Source of the DNA: Yamagishiella unicocca
Lineage: Eukaryota; Chlorophyta; Chlorophyceae; Chlamydomonadales; Volvocaceae
Reading direction: 5' to 3'
Length of the DNA stretch: 64,000 nucleotides
Assembly: GCA_003116995.1 (NCBI GenBank)
Contig: BDSL01000006.1
Location: forward strand, 496,001-560,000
Of the stretch, positions 46,701 to 58,665 are shown piece by piece (the first letter of the stretch is position 1; each line of letters starts with the position of its first letter). Position numbers and translations under genes: made by a program. Under the pieces are notes generated by a model. It saw only the letters and a list, made by a program, of their open reading frames with translations. It was not told the origin of the DNA and did no database searches.

Positions 46701-49700
46701 AGACCGCAGCGGCGACGGCTGAGAGCTGGTCGGAACCAGGTTTTGCTGGCGCTGCGGTGGCGGCGCTGCCTCCCGTGCCCCCGCCCTCCCTGGAGCGCCA
46801 GATGGAGGGCCCCAAGCTGCAGGCCACCGTGGACTGGGGGCAGGTGCTGGGCATGGGCGCGAGTACCGGCCCCCGCTCAACAGCAGCGCCAGCAATGGCA
46901 CCAGCAGCAGCGACGCCGGCAGCAGCGCCAGCAATAGCAGCAGCAGCAGCGACGCCGGCAGCAGCGCCAGCAGCGCCACCGCCAACGATAGCGCCACGTG
47001 GCCAGCAGCACCCCCGCACGAGCGCAATGGACGCCCCGCGCGGGTCCCGCCACCGTACCTCACCGCGCCCATCACCGGCCGCAGCGGCGAGCGACCTGGC
47101 GGCGGCAGCGGAGGGCGGCGGCCACGCCTCCGGGTCGCACCCCGCCGTCAGCCTGCTGTCCTCCAGCCTCCGCAGCCGCACCTCCATCGGCGGCGCCGGC
47201 GCAGCGACGGTTGACGCCGCTGGCACCGGTCCCGGCGCCGCCGTGCCGGTCGGCAGCACCGACGGGGCGCGGCTCCAGGCGAAGGGCCCTGCGCCGCTTG
47301 TGCCGCGTCCTGCGGTTCCGGAGCAGGTCGCAGTGCTAGGGTCAGCAGGCAGCGCACCCGCGCTTGGCGCCCCGAGCAGTTGCCCGCGAGGAGCCAGCGA
47401 CGCCGTGGGACCGATCGCGGCAGCAGCGGCGGCGGCACCTGCCCCGCCGGCCGCTAGCCACACCGTAGCCGCGTCCATCAGCGTAGCGCACGACGGCGGC
47501 GTGCGGCTGCGGCTGTCCGTGCTGCCGCCGCCCCCGGCGCCGCCGCCGCCGCTGCCGCTGCCGTCAGGCGCCGTCGTGCCTGTGGACCTGCTGGCCGCTG
47601 TCGGTAGCGGCGGCGCGCCGGCAGGGGGGGTGCCCGTGCCTGCGGTGGCGTCATGCGCCAGCGAGAGCGGCTACCTGGGCGATGTGGAGCCGGCGATGAC
47701 TGTGCCATCGTCCGCCCGAGTCCACAGTGGCCACCACCACTACCACCACTACCCGCACGCCCACCCGCACCCAGTGCAGAACGACTACCTCCACTCCACC
47801 TCGGCACCCCTCCCGTCGGGCGCCCTGGAAGCAGCGGCGGCGGCCGCAGCGGCCGCCGCAGCGGCGGCGGCGGCGGCGGGCACGCCGCCACAAGGCCTGG
47901 AGCTGTCGCTATGCGGGGCCCACCTGGCCCTGCAGACGCCCTACACCCAGGCATGCACCCTCTTCAACGCGTACCGCGTTTCCGAGGCGGCCTTCTCCTC
48001 CCGCGGCGCGGCGCTCCTGGCAAGTCCTGATCTAGTGGTTCGGCTCAACAACGGCGCCATATACCCCTGGCAGGCGCTGTCGTACAGCCTCGTGGGCCTC
48101 CTGGCCTTTGGCACGTGGCGCGTGGCCCCGGAGACGCCCTGCTGGAGCCCCGCGGGTGTGGCGCCCGCTGGCGGCGGCGGCGGCGGCGGCGAGCCGTCCA
48201 CCACAGCGACGGCGTTTGCGGCGCTGCTGGCGGCGGTGGCGCAAGGCGCGGGCGCCGCCTCGGCTGAGGCGTCGAAGGACGGCGCCGCCGGCGCTGCCGG
48301 TGTGCCCGCCAGCGCGACCACGACGCCCAAGAAGGGCGCCGCCGGGGCGGCGGCGGCAGGCGGCGGCGGCAGCTGGCGGCTGTGGATGTTTGGGGGTGCG
48401 AAGCGGGACAGCATCCGCACGTCGGCCACTGGCGGCGGCTTCGTTGGCGGGAGGTCGCCGCCAGCGGTCAGCCCCGTGGCGGAGCGCCAGGGCTCATTGG
48501 AGCGACCCGGCGCCGCCAGCGGGGATGCCTTGTCACCGCCGCCGCTAGCGCCGGGGCTGCCCGGCCAGCCGCCGTCCGCCGCCGCCGGGCAGGTAGCGGA
48601 GCCCCTAGCCGCAGACGGGCCGCCCATCATCCTTCCGTCCTCGGTGAGCGCCCCGGTCCTAACCACCGCCAGCAGCAGCGGCCGGCGGCAGGGTTTCAAC
48701 ATGGTCACGAAGAAGAGCCTCACGGCCGCTGCTGACCAGCTGGCGGCGCTGCCTCTCCAGCACGGCCAGAACACAATCGTGTACAAGTAGGTCGGGGGCC
48801 CAGCAATGGGGCGGGTGGTGTGGGGGTGTTAGTCGGAAGGTACCCCCGGCGGCGGCGGTGTTTTGTTTGTCGAGGGCGTCAGAGCAAGGCTTGTGGGGGA
48901 CTGCAGGGGGAGCGGTGCGCGCTGTACACACACCAGCCTGCTGGGCTGGTGCTGGTACCAGTGCTCGTACGGGGTGGCACAGTACGACACACGGCTCGCA
49001 CGCGCGCATACGGCGACACCACGAGATGCATCAGCGGAGAGCAACCGTTCCCGGCGCCTCGAGAAGCGACAGGCTCTCCAGCGCCGCAAAACACCCCCCT
49101 GCTCTTGCCGCCGTGTCCTCCTTACCACTCTCGTGCCCCCTCCCCTGGGTCGGGACCGGGACCGGACCGCGCTGTCCGCTCTCCCATAGCTCACCACCTC
49201 CCCTACTTCTCCTGCTAGCGCCCCAAACCGGTTCTGCGAAACATTTCCGTGCGTCGCGTGGGGTCCTCGCTTCCTGTCGTCTCGCCGTAGCCGCTTTAGC
49301 TTAGCCGCCAAAGGTCATATTACGACCTTCGGCTTTAGTATCCCCAACCCAGTTCTCCAGCATGCATCTCAAAACGCCTGTTCTAAACGGTTTTTTCTGG
49401 CATCCACGGGTCTCCCTCGAAACCTCCCCTGCCTCGGTTCTTTCCTGTCCCCCCCTGCCGCGTATCGCTCCAACTTGCCGCACTGGTCTGGAACTGGAAC
49501 TCATACCCGCCGACTGTGCCCCACAGGATCGGCGTCAGCGAGCTCAAGGCCTACGTGTACTACCTGCCCTGGCGCACCAAGATCGTCATCTCGGACATCG
49601 ACGGCACCATCACCAGGTCGGACGTGCTGGGGCACCTGCTGCCCGCCATGGGGCTGGACTGGTCGCACCCGGGCATCGCCAAGCTGCTCACCAACATCCG

Positions 49701-52249
49701 CCGCAACAACTACCTGGTGGGAGCCAGCGGAGAGCTGTGGGGGGCTGGGGCGGGATGGGTTCGGAGAGACGCCCTCTGCGCTGGAGGGGCGGTAGAGTCG
49801 CGCGTATCGCTAACAGCCCGCTGGACCCAAAGCTAACGGTTTTACGCTTATGGCGGCACGTTGGGCTGCGGCCCCGCGGTGCACTTCCGACATGCTACCT
49901 GCCGCCTCCCCGCCATGCCCCCTCCCCCGCCCTATGCCGTCTCCTACGTCGCGGTCGTTTCACCGGGCCTACTCGCCACTCCCCCCCCCGGCCTGCGCTT
50001 CCCATGTCGAGTACCCGGTCCTTTTCTGTAACCCCCTTGCCTACGGCCTCCGGCGCCTCCTCCCGCCTCAGATCATGTACCTGAGCTCCCGCGCCATCAG
50101 CCAGGCCAACATCACACGCGACTTTATCAACACGCTGGTGCAGGGAGAGCACCGCATGCCGCTGGGGCCGGTCATCATCTCGCCGCACGGGCTGCTGCCG
50201 TCGCTCTACAGGTCGGTGGGGTGGGGCTGAGAGGATGCCCATGGGTCGGCGCTGGAGGTTGGTGGGGTGCAAGAAAAACCGAGTACGGAATGAAAAACGG
50301 TTTCGGACAGCCGTTCGGAGATGCATGTAGGACAGGTATTTGGAGATGCACTGGAGGTTGGCCATTGAGAGAGAGTGTGTGTGTGTATGTGTGTGTATTG
50401 CGTGCGGCATGTGGTGGCCCCGCATAGGGCCCACAGAGCATGCAGCCGCATCCAGGCACGGGCAGGAGGCGCTGATGCCACGAGAACAAATCTCGTCTTA
50501 CCTATTTTCAGAGCCGCGTCCTCGCGCTGCTGAGCAATCAAAGACTGAGCCTCCTGAGACCCACGGGTCGGCCGCATTCCGCACGCCGCACTCCACGTGG
50601 GAAACACGGACGCAAACACGTGCACGATGCACCTCCACATTTGGCGGGCGGTTGGTGGCCGGTGCGATTTGTGGCATCCGGACGACCTGCTGCGCTGTGA
50701 TGCTGGCTTCTCTTCCTGGTTGTGGTGATCGGACCACTTCCCCCTCTCACTCCTCCCCTCCTCCTCCTCCTCCTCCTCCTCCTCCTCCTCCTCCTCCTCC
50801 CCCTCCTCTCACTTCCCCCCTCCCCCTCCTCCCCCTCCTTCCTCCTCGCGCCCACCTTCATGTCCCACCCGCAGGGAGATGATCCTGCGGCGGCCGCACG
50901 AGTTCAAAATCGCTACGCTGCAGGACATCCGCGCGCTGTTCCCGCCTGACTGGAACCCTTTTTATGGCGGCTTCGGGAACCGCGACACGGACGAGATCAG
51001 CTACCGGGAGGTGAGGGCCGGGGGGGCCCTGTCCGTGTGGTGGTGCTGGCCCGGAGTTGTGTTATGGCGGCACTGTCGCAGGAACCATGGTACACACGCG
51101 TTGGTTGCGGCGTTGCGGCGGTACGTCACGGAGCAGTGCTTACTGATGTTGACACGCTGATGGCATTGGTTCAAAACACCTGACCTGTTAGCTGATAGCT
51201 GACCTCGTGGCCTGACCTGACCTGACAGGTCCAACCCAACCCAACCCAACGGCCCCTGTTGTCGGTCCTCTGCTCGCAACGGCCCGCAGGTCGGCATGCA
51301 GCCCAACCGCATCTTTATCATCAACCCCCGCGGCGAGCTGCGCCAGCCCATCAACTGGGGCAAGGGCGAGGCGGGGGAGGCGGAGGTGGACAGGAGCATG
51401 CAGGAGCCGGACGGTGGTGAGGAGCAGGCGGTCACGTCCCCCTCGGCTGCGGCCGCTGCAGCATCCGGGCTGGGTCGTCGGTCCACTGGCGCCACGGCGC
51501 TGTCCTCACTGTCTGCAATCAACGAGCTGGTGCACGACATCTTCCCGCCCGTACAGCACGGCCACACGGTGATGTCGTATATCGACGAGGAGGACGACGC
51601 GGCGGAGGGTACGGCGCGGTCGCGCCAGCGGGCTGCGAGCGGCGGCGGCAGCGGCGGCGAGAGCAGCGCTGGCGAGGGCAGGGCAGCAGGCGACGGGCCG
51701 GCGACGGCGCTGAGCGGTGGCAGCCGTAGCAGCTGTAGCAGCGAGCGCAGCGCTGGCAGCGGGGCCCACGGCGGTGATGCGGGGGCCTCCACGGCGATCG
51801 AGGGAGCGCCTGGGAGCGCGGCTGAGGCGGCGGGCACCCTGCCGGCCGCCACACCGCGCAGTGCCTACTCGCCGCCAGGCGCTCAACCCGGCCCGGCGGA
51901 GGCGGCGGGGGCGCCGGGTGCCGCCGCCGTATCACCATTGCCGCCACCGCCGCCAGCGGCGGTGGTGGCGGAGGTAGTGGCGGAGGGGACTTCGGGCACG
52001 GGTTTCGGAGCGGAGGTTGAGGAGGCGGCGGAGCCCTCGTTCCCCGCTGCTGGATATGAGGCCCCGCAGGCATCGTCTGGACCCGCAGGCACGCGGGCGG
52101 CAGCGGGCGACAGCGGCAGCCAGTCCTGCGGCGCCGTCGCGGCGGTACGCGGGGCGCTGGCTGCAGACGCCGGCGCCCGACCCAGTGCGGGGCCCGGGCC
52201 AGCGATGGTAGACGGATGTGTGGGGACGGCGGTGTCGCTGCCTGCCTAG
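43755..52249 (+). CDS. PAH: Lipin-type Mg2+-dependent phosphatidate phosphatase (PAH)
   Basis: 1626 residues from 11 exons: 43755-43829, 43937-44066, 44143-44205, 44284-44364, 44834-45010, 45398-45561, 46022-48786, 49527-49716, 50072-50211, 50875-51010, 51290-52249. The N-LIP domain is residues 26-117 ([25 protein letters not shown], then [14 protein letters not shown]). The C-LIP HAD domain starts near 1150 with the catalytic motif Asp1175-Ile-Asp1177-Gly-Thr1179 in [52 protein letters not shown] and [20 protein letters not shown] are standard lipin blocks. The enzyme converts phosphatidate to diacylglycerol for storage and membrane lipid. About 1000 residues between the domains, mostly in the 2.8-kb exon 7, are Ala/Pro/Gln-rich filler, far longer than in plants. 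Intron 1 uses a GC donor (CAAG|gcaagt). Confidence 0.94.
49345..49420 (+). repeat. Interspersed intronic repeat, top-strand copy
   Basis: About 76 bases beginning CCCCAACCCAGTTCTCCAGC and including AAACGGTTTTTTCTGGCATC and CACGGGTCTCCCTC. It is the reference copy of a small family (inverted at 22601-22674, diverged at 13443-13490, 3' end only at 62444-62475). Located in lipin intron 7. Confidence 0.75.
50751..50843. repeat. (CTC)n polypyrimidine tract
   Basis: Nearly pure CTC/CCT run of about 90 bases in lipin intron 9, ending close to the 3' splice site at 50874. As a long mirror polypyrimidine tract it could form triplex DNA. Confidence 0.9.
51180..51253. repeat. Pentanucleotide repeats in lipin intron 10
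   Basis: CTGAC-type units, then four CCAAC units, occur shortly before exon 11. The same CTGAC(C) theme occurs in RIC1 intron 6 at about 38058-38088. Confidence 0.65.
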
Positions 52250-54607
52250 CCGGGGGGTAAAGGATAATTCGCGAATCGACGGCCGACAAACCAAGGGCGA
52301 TGAAGGTGGTGGTCCAGAGGAGAGGGGTGGAGGGATGAGCCCGTAGCGGGTGCGTAGAGCCATGAGCGCGTGGCAGGGGCGTCAAGTATGCCGTGGAAAA
52401 GCGTCGGCTGAGAGCGTCAGCGATTTTGAGGTTTTTGTGCGTGTGGTGCGTGTCGCGTGGTGGGGCGTCGCCTGGGCCGCGGAAGTGCGTGGGAGCTGGG
52501 TTGCTGGCTGCGGTGGGCGGCGACCTGCGGGCTTGGGGCGGTGGAACAGGAGATCCGAGGCCGGCGAGGCCGTAGTGCTGAGCTGGTCGCTGAGCAGTGG
52601 GGTGGGATCGCGGTGAGGAGGCAGGGTGTACAGCTGGAGCAAAGCCTAAGGGTGTGCGCCGGAGCAAGTTGAAACAGAACTGAACTGACACATTGCCGGT
52701 ATGCGCTAGGTTGCCAGAACGCGGGCCTTGGTGCGTGGATGGGCTGTTCGGCGCGAGGGTCTCCCCGACGCAGGGTGACCCCCTGCAAGATGCCAAGGGC
52801 GGAGGGGGGCGGAGTGGAGCTTGGGGGCCACTGGCGCTGGGGCGCACCAGCTGCTGGGCCCGCTCGCCCGCTCGCGTGGGGCGGCGTCCAGAGGACCGCT
52901 GCCGCTGCGGAGGTCTGCCGCGTCCGCTCCAGGGAGGAAGTCCCGTCGTACAGTTCGTGTCGGGTTGCTGGGCGCGGAGTTGGTCGGTGGCAGCGGGCGC
53001 TCAACGCCGCCTCGCTTCCCCTTCCTAGGTTTCCTGTGTGCGCGCTTTGGTGTTGGTCGCCGTGCTATGCTGGCGCCGACTTCTTACCTTAGTGAGCTGG
53101 GTGCCTCCTATCATGTCCTCTTCTTCCCTAATTTACGGACTGCTGGGGCGGGGGTGGATGCGCCCGGCGGTTGGCAGGAAGCTAGCTAGGAGGCAAGAAG
53201 CCCAATTCTGGTACAGTATTGCGGGGGGTGGGGGCCCTTGGAGCAAATGGCGAAATGGCGACAATCGCCCGGACGGCCCAACAGTGTCGGCGTATACATA
53301 TGACGGACAATCTTCCGTTGGCTGGCTATAGCGTTCGGATCGGATGGCGGGCACCAATCGCTTGTCGCGGGAGGGTTATGCCCGGGCGACGGGGTCACAA
53401 GCGAGAGGGTGCCCCCTCGCATAGCACCACAACCACCACCACAACCACCACAACCATGACCACCACCGGAATTAGGAGCCAGCAGCCGCCTGCTTCTGGC
53501 CTGTGGTGCAGTGAGAGGGCGAGAGAACACGTGCGGCGCCCTGGAATGGCGTGGGTCGCACGTGTGAGGACGGGGCCCCGCCGGGGGGGCTGCGTCATGA
53601 GGGGACGCGGGCTGAGATGGCCTTCAGGGGGTTGAGCCGTTGGTGGCTGATGAGTCCTGGCTGGGGTCGAAGTGGGGCCGCCGTGCGATTGTCGCTGAGC
53701 AGCCTAGGACATCGCATGGTATCGCCGGACTCTCACTGGCAGGTCGGCAGCAGTCGAGTGTGTCGAGGCCTGTCGGTCTGTGTATCAGATGCGCGGCCTC
53801 GCTTCGCACTGGTGGAAGGTAGTCGTACACGGTAGCCGCGTCGCCGCTAGTTGGTTGCTGGGCCGTTGCGGTCCGTTGCTTGGCTCGGCGGTTGTGGGGT
53901 TAGTTACAAAGTTGCTGCAAGGCGGTCGGTGGTATGATATGAAGGTGCGGAGCGCATGTGCAGGGGTGGTCTGGCATTTTCCGTTGGGGCATAGTAATGT
54001 AGCGCGTTTCGCAAGTCATTGCAGTGTGTAGCTAATAAGGAAAGCTGAGGAGGGCAGAGCAGGGGAGGCTTGTGGCATCGGCTGCAGGCATGTTGCGGCG
54101 TGGCCTTGTCGTGCCCCGAGCCGGAATCAGTGTCCATGTGCTGATTATATTGGCTATTCCGAGCGGTATCCAAGGACGTGATGGGCGGTTGCATGCGCTG
54201 TTGGATATTACGTAATATGATGTGGTGCCCTGTGTCTTGGAAGTGCTGCACTTGCAGCCACCATCAGCTGCCTGCGAAAGGTCGGGGAGGGCACATGCGA
54301 GATAGGCATCCGGGCTTTGGAATAGGCCTTTTAGCGACGACTTGGATCCAATCATGTGCTGCTGTCCTCGCGCGCAGTATCCTGTAATGCTTGTATACTA
54401 TCTGCTGTCACGCACTGTCCCCTGGGTCATCCGTTGATTAGAATGTATTGCAGAGCAGAGGTTCCATCCCTCTTCTTTGTGGACTCAGCAGCTGCAGTCG
54501 TGCACATTGTTTTAGGCTTTGGAACTTCTGTCTGAGAAGCTTAGGCGTACGACAGGGAATACATATGCTGCCGGATCCAGGCCTGCGAATAAGCTGCGTA
54601 CATAAAG
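52250..54607. other. 2.36-kb stretch without a recognised gene
   Basis: Follows the lipin stop. No TGTAA occurs on the top strand until 54383-54387, so either lipin has a very long 3' UTR, another signal is used, or an unrecognised transcript lies here. Bottom-strand TGTAA (TTACA at about 53902) is present. Frames on both strands are short and family-less. An ACCACAACCACC-type run lies at about 53425-53470. The 5' UTR and promoter of the next gene occupy the right end. Confidence 0.45.
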
Positions 54608-57600
54608 ATGCCGATGGAGACGGTAAGGGACTGCAGCAACTAAGGAGTATATGAATGTGGTGTGGCCCTGACTGCCATGCTAGAGCCTTCTCCTCGAGGC
54701 GCACTTTCGGGGCAAGGGCCTACTCTTGCTGGTTGCCATTAATTACACCGAAGATCGGCGAAACCACTTAATCATGCAGGTTGGGCCGCTAGCAGACCTA
54801 TTTGACCGGCTTGCTGCAGGGCCGTCAGCTTGGCTTGAAGACAGCGAGGCGCGCGCACGGAGCAGCGCAACCGCGGCAGGTGTCCTCAGCTCGTCGGCCC
54901 CAAACCAGGTTCTGGAAGAGTTGACGCAGCACCTCACGCAAGCAGTAGCCGCAACCATCGTAGCTGCCAGTCAAGCAGTTGAGCCAGCAGGTAAAAGTAA
55001 TCACATGCCTTGCTCCTCAGATCCTCCCTCCTCTGCTTGCCTGACTCTTGGCAACTGCGACGCTCACGGCAAGTTAACCGATATATACGGAACCGCTTGC
55101 AGCGCCAGTCGATGGCTTCGTCCAAGGCGGAGAGCTGTCCGACACAAAGAATCGAAATTCCGTTTCCAGCTTGGAGGCACGGCCGCTCGACCAGGACTTC
55201 CAGCCTACGCAAGACGATGAAGCTTCTCCTACCTCGCTACTGCCATCTGTCTGCCCTGGCGATGTGGGTCATGCTCCGCGGCACCTCATCGGCGCGTGCA
55301 GCGTCATGGCAGTGGTCCCCAGCAGGTCGCTTGGAAAGGCGCGACTGGACGCTCTGCGCCAGGGCGCCAGGGAGCTGCAGACGTTGCGGCGGCAGCAGGA
55401 GCAGCCGATCGGGGCTCGCGATGAAGCGCAGCTGACGGCGCGTGAGGCGTCCAGCCAGCAACCTATCGGTTCGGAGCGGCGGCAGCAGCAGCAGCAGTGG
55501 GATGACTGTCAGCTGAGGTGGTATGCGCAGGCGGCTGTGGTGTGCCAGCCGGCTGTCGCCATTGGTACCACAAGGGAACTGCCCTCTGGGGCAGCTGCCA
55601 GCGGCGGCGGCGGCGGCGGCCGGCGTGGTGGCGGTGGTGCAGTGAAGGCCGCTGCCGGCGGTGCAGAGGCCCGAGTGGCCCGGCTGTGCTTCGTGTCTGA
55701 TGCCACGCCGGCGGAGCCTTCAGAGCCGGCGGAGCGGGGCCTGAAGCGAGGTAGGTGCGCGCGGGTTTCCTCGCGGCATCATCTGCTGGATGTCAAACTG
55801 CACGGCACATCCCGGTCATGGCAATAGTGATCCCCTGCGTTCCGCCCCGTCCTCCATCCTCCGTCACCCAACCCCTCATCGGGCCGTTGTACTGCAGTGC
55901 CGTGGGAGGAGTACGGCATACGGCTGCTGGACATTGGCTGTGGCAGCAGCGGCCAAGGTGGGTGGGTGGGCGAGGATGGGTGCCGGGCTGGGCTGGTCAG
56001 CGATGTTGTGTGTGGACAAGCCAAACTTTAAGCGCCAACCCTCCCAACTGCCACCAGTCCCAGACTGAGTCTGCTGCCCCCAACGCGCTCTTCTTCCCAG
56101 GCACGCTGCTGTACGGCCACTCGGATGGCGTTCAGGCGGGCGGGCCTCCCCCGTGGGGCTTGTCACATGTGGTGCTGGCGCTGTTCCTGGACGTACGGCC
56201 GCTGGAAGGTGGGGGCAGAGGATCTAATGATCCTAATCATCGGGTAGCATGGTTGCTTGCAGCGCGGGGCACGGTACCGGAAACGAACCTCGACAGCACT
56301 GGTAGAGAAGCCACGATAAAATCACTGGACCCATGAGAGCGGCCACCGCTTGTAACCACCAGCGGCTCTCCCGATCCCCCCCCCGGCGCCTCCAACCCCT
56401 CCGGGGCATTGCTTCACCCTCCGAGCGGCTGCAGGCCTCCAGGCGCAGCTGGCGTCGCTAGGGGATTGCCGGCCGCTGCCTCGCCGCCTGGCGCAGCTGA
56501 GCCCCTCCCTGGAGACACAGGTGCGCGATTGCGCGGTACGGGAGCCGAGGGAGGGGTTTATGGGCACGAGAGGCACGAGCACGTCTGCTGGCCGATCGGC
56601 AGGTCGTCTAGCTGCGATAGGCGTAGATCACCTGAGCCGCAGTCGCACCTCACTGCGTATTGCCCACGCCTACCGGCCCAACAAGCATCCCTCACCCACG
56701 CCGCTCCGCCGCACCGCCCCAACCATACTACTGCTCTGCGAGGCAGCTAGTGCGCGCGGCGCTACTGGGGGCGCTGGGGGAGGCCAAGGCACAGCTGCAG
56801 GCCGCCGTGGCGACCCACGGGTCGGCAGGTTTCCACACCGGTAGCTTCCTCATGGGCCGCCTCGAGACGCGTCTCAACGTGGCCGTACCCGCGGTCGTGG
56901 ACGCTCTGGCTGCGATCGTGAGGTGAGGGAGTGATGTCATATTCTGCGTATCGTAATTCGATTATTTAAGGTATGGAGGTAATAACTTATAACATGAAGG
57001 CTTGGAGTGTGTGGGGGGATGGGTGGGTGTCGTGGGGCAGGGAAGGAATCTGTGTTTGTCGCCCGTACACCCGTACACCATCCACATTCCCCAACTAGAG
57101 CCAGCAGCCCTTGCCACTGGCTGAGCAACAGATCTTGTCCTCCTTGCCTTCCTCGATCTGGGTCAACCCCCATCCCACCGGCGGCAGGAGGGCGTACAAC
57201 CCCAACCTGGCGCCGTACGCGTGCCGCCTGCTTAACTGCCATGCCGACGGGCTCGCGGACGCACTGTACGGCAGACTGCACGACAACATCACGCGAGAAA
57301 TGAATGAGGCGGCGGAGGGCAGGGAGACGGCGGCCGCGGTGGCGGCGGCCAAGCGCAAGCGGGGTCGTGGAAGGGCTGCCGGCGGTGATGACGCGGCATC
57401 TCTGCAAGACAGCGGTGTCGCGGCTGCTGATGAGCTGGATTGCGGCCCGTACAACAACGGTATGGAGCCGTACGAGGTGTGTACGGATCACGGGGAGCTG
57501 CTGGTGCTGGAGTGCAGCGGTGATGCGGAGGAGTGGGCGCCGCACGAGGCGGGCGAGCCGGACGGAATGGTTCGGCGAACGACCCGCGGGTCGGATTGGG

Positions 57601-58040
57601 ACGACGGATTCGGGGGAGACGAGGCGGCGGCGCCTGTAGCGCTGGGCACTGATTACGATTGGGTAGGTGATGAGGAAGGGACTGGGGCTTCAGTATTTGC
57701 CGGGGCGGTTTGTCGCGAGCGGGACGATGATGATGGGTATGGCAACGCGGGCGGCTGCGGGCCGGACGCGGAGGCGAGGAGGTCGGGTGTAGAGCTTAGG
57801 AAGGCGCGAAGGCGGGATGGGATGGGCGTCCAAATCCAGCGAGGCGCAGCATACGATGCCCCCGGAGGCGGAGTAGGAGGAGGTGCTGCTCGCCCGGCGC
57901 CATCGCCTCCGCCTCCACCGCAGCGGCCGAGGGCGCCGCACGCGGTTGCGGCTGTTGGCGCGCTGCTGGGGGTGCAGCCGCTGCGCCGGGAGGTGGCGGA
58001 CGAGGGGTCGCTGGACGACGAGGACGACTGGGCGTTCTGA
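54608..58040 (+). CDS. Large protein of unknown function
   Basis: 778 residues from eight exons that keep phase throughout: 54608-54622, 54684-54990, 55103-55750, 55898-55957, 56101-56208, 56435-56520, 56747-56917, 57099-58040. The first exon is only 15 coding bases (MPMET). The N-terminal part is helical and hydrophobic (SLLLEAHFRGKGLLLLVAIN, then NHLIMQVGPLADLFDRLAAG). A Gln/Gly-rich middle follows. A second conserved-looking part runs PWEEYGIRLLDIGCGSSGQG, WGLSHVVLALFLDVRPLEG, VRAALLGALGEAKAQLQAAV and MGRLETRLNVAVPAVVDALA. It continues into a region with NPNLAPYACRLLNCHADGLA and LYGRLHDNITREMNEAAEG, a basic AAKRKRGRGRAAGG (possible nuclear signal), and an acidic end DEGSLDDEDDWAF. I do not recognise the family. 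IGCGSSG resembles a methyltransferase glycine motif, but the rest of that fold is absent. Confidence 0.7.
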
Positions 58041-58665
58041 CGCCCCGACGCAGCTGGCCCGGTGCCTGATGGAGCGGAGGGCTGGGGGGGGCGGTGGTAG
58101 TCCCGAGGTGCCGGTGTATTTAGGAAACGCTGAGCGCCCGGGGAGAAACGAACGCGGTGCTTGTATCTTTGCACTTTGGCGGCGATGGTAGGACACCACA
58201 CCACACCACGTGCGGCCACGGGGCAGCACACGGGGCTAAACGGCAACTGGCGCTTTCTGCCAGCATGTTCGAAGTTGCATCATTGCGGAGCGAAGCCCGC
58301 ATCCGTGGCATGCTTCGAAGCGCTAATGTTTATTTGACAGCTAAAACCCTGTCCAGTCCGGTAGTGTCTTCCCTAAGAGCTACGTCTAAGAGCTACATTT
58401 TTCCCAGGTCTCGAAGGCTCTGCGCGTCCTAAGCACATCCTATACTATAGGTGTCGTGGCCGGGTGTACTCACGCCCAGGGCCAGCTGCCGTCGCTCCTC
58501 ACCCCGCAACCTGCCCCTAACCCCCAACGCAAAGCCACACAATAACAACAAAGACAACACACACAGTCCAGCCCATCCGCCGCCGGAAACTCAACCACGT
58601 CCGTCCAACTGGGTCAGCAACAAACACCCGTTCCCGTCACGTACGGCGTATTCTCTGTTGCCTCA
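58041..58665. other. Convergent 3' UTRs of the unknown gene and the invertase gene
   Basis: 625 bases between facing stops. No TGTAA was found on either strand here, so both poly(A) signals are unassigned. No coding signal. Confidence 0.45.

Noticed and set aside
46900..46990. CRISPR-like or tandem repeat array in the lipin gene (GCAGCAGCGCCAGCAATAGC units)
   Set aside because: It is in-frame codon repetition for Ala/Pro/Thr in a low-complexity exon of a nuclear gene, not a CRISPR array.
55898..56120. A SAM-methyltransferase call for the unknown protein from LLDIGCGSSGQG
   Set aside because: Only the glycine motif is present; no acidic loop or later strands follow in the assembled protein.
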